A stretch of 5,374 bases of DNA, taken from the NCBI GenBank assembly GCA_003694905.1, contig RFJM01000132.1, forward strand, positions 1 through 5,374. Direction: 5' to 3'. Below are positions 5,238 to 5,374 of this stretch, in pieces. The position numbers and the translations under genes are program-made. The notes beneath the pieces are model-generated. The model was given only the letters and a program-made list of their open reading frames with translations. It made no database searches and was not told where the DNA came from. Positions within the stretch are counted from its first letter, which is position 1. Every line of letters begins with the position of its first letter. The stretch is from Caldilineae bacterium (GTDB lineage Bacteria; Chloroflexota; Anaerolineae; J102).

Positions 5238-5273
5238 GATTATCATCATGCAGGGATACCGGGTCCCTGTCAA
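5235..5273 (-). promoter_or_regulatory. Promoter-like site with two adjacent palindromes at the DUF72 start
   Basis: On the - strand a perfect TTGACA (5273-5268) is followed after 17 bp by CATGAT (5250-5245), which matches the -10 consensus at four of six bases. Transcription would start near 5238-5239, leaving almost no leader before the ATG at 5237. Two perfect inverted repeats overlap it: CAGGGA/TCCCTG (5251-5256 and 5264-5269, 7-nt spacer) between the boxes, and CATGAT/ATCATG (5235-5240 and 5245-5250, 4-nt spacer) covering the -10 and the start codon. The positions suit repressor binding, but no regulator is identified. Confidence 0.5.
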
Positions 5274-5318
5274 GTCATCGAGTCGGCAGGGGGTGCATTT
5301 CAATTTGTTTGGGGGCGG

Positions 5319-5337
5319 CCGGGGGCAGCGCCCCCGG
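5319..5337. repeat. GC-rich perfect hairpin near the right edge
   Basis: CCGGGGGC (5319-5326) and GCCCCCGG (5330-5337) form an 8-bp GC-only stem with an AGC triloop. An alternative outer stem, GCGGC (5315-5319) with GCCGC (5342-5346), shares one base with it. No T run follows on either strand. Sequences of the CCGGGGGC-GCT-GCCCCCGG kind are common as dispersed intergenic hairpins in several GC-rich bacteria, so it may be a REP-like element or an atypical terminator of a - strand gene outside the window. The stem is seen; the role is unknown. Confidence 0.55.
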
Positions 5338-5374
5338 AAAAGCCGCGGCCAAAGCCAAGCGCACAACCACGCAC

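Noticed and set aside
5238..5366. N-terminal extension of the DUF72 protein to an ATG at 5366
   Set aside because: The extra residues are Cys/Pro/Arg-rich, run through a GC-only hairpin and a promoter-like site, and precede the family core by far more than usual.
1..5374. Mobile element, CRISPR array, tRNA or rRNA
   Set aside because: I looked for transposase-like proteins, terminal inverted repeats, regularly spaced direct repeats and tRNA T-arm signatures on both strands and found none. The GTTCGAGCC-like string near 4460 is inside the DUF72 coding region with no matching cloverleaf.

Overview
The window is a GC-rich bacterial chromosomal segment with five protein genes. Four look complete and one is cut by the left edge. 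The genes are ordinary cytosolic metabolic and stress genes. I see no phage, transposase, CRISPR, rRNA or tRNA signal. The organism cannot be fixed from this sequence. High GC, one gene with a perfect AGGAGG ribosome binding site and three with no visible one, and the enzyme families present would fit Chloroflexota or some Proteobacteria. This is inference only.

Layout. On the + strand, positions 3-479 are the C-terminal half of a medium-chain zinc-type alcohol dehydrogenase. After 55 bp comes a full-length GH4 alpha-galactosidase, melA (535-1848), probably in the same transcription unit. The rest is on the - strand, reading right to left: a DUF72/YecE-like protein (5237-4443), a 362-bp non-coding gap rich in inverted and direct repeats, galT (4080-3022), a 382-bp non-coding gap, and an Hsp20 small heat-shock protein (2639-2094). 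The Hsp20 gene ends in a textbook rho-independent terminator (2068-2034). melA and hsp20 converge on a 245-bp gap.

Function. MelA releases galactose from melibiose- or raffinose-type alpha-galactosides. GalT carries out the UMP-transfer step of the Leloir pathway, moving galactose-1-phosphate into UDP-galactose. Together they suggest that the cell uses alpha-galactosides, although no galactokinase, epimerase, transporter or regulator lies in the window and the two genes are on opposite strands. Hsp20 and the DUF72 protein have no evident link to this pathway.

Most of the unexplained structure is between genes. The hsp20 leader has a hairpin and a four-U stretch that could mask the ribosome binding site. 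Clustered inverted repeats lie between hsp20 and galT. The galT upstream region carries a duplicated 15-bp box, two mutually exclusive hairpins and a pyrimidine-rich leader. A promoter-like site with two adjacent palindromes lies at the DUF72 start. I found no convincing evidence of a new multi-gene system.
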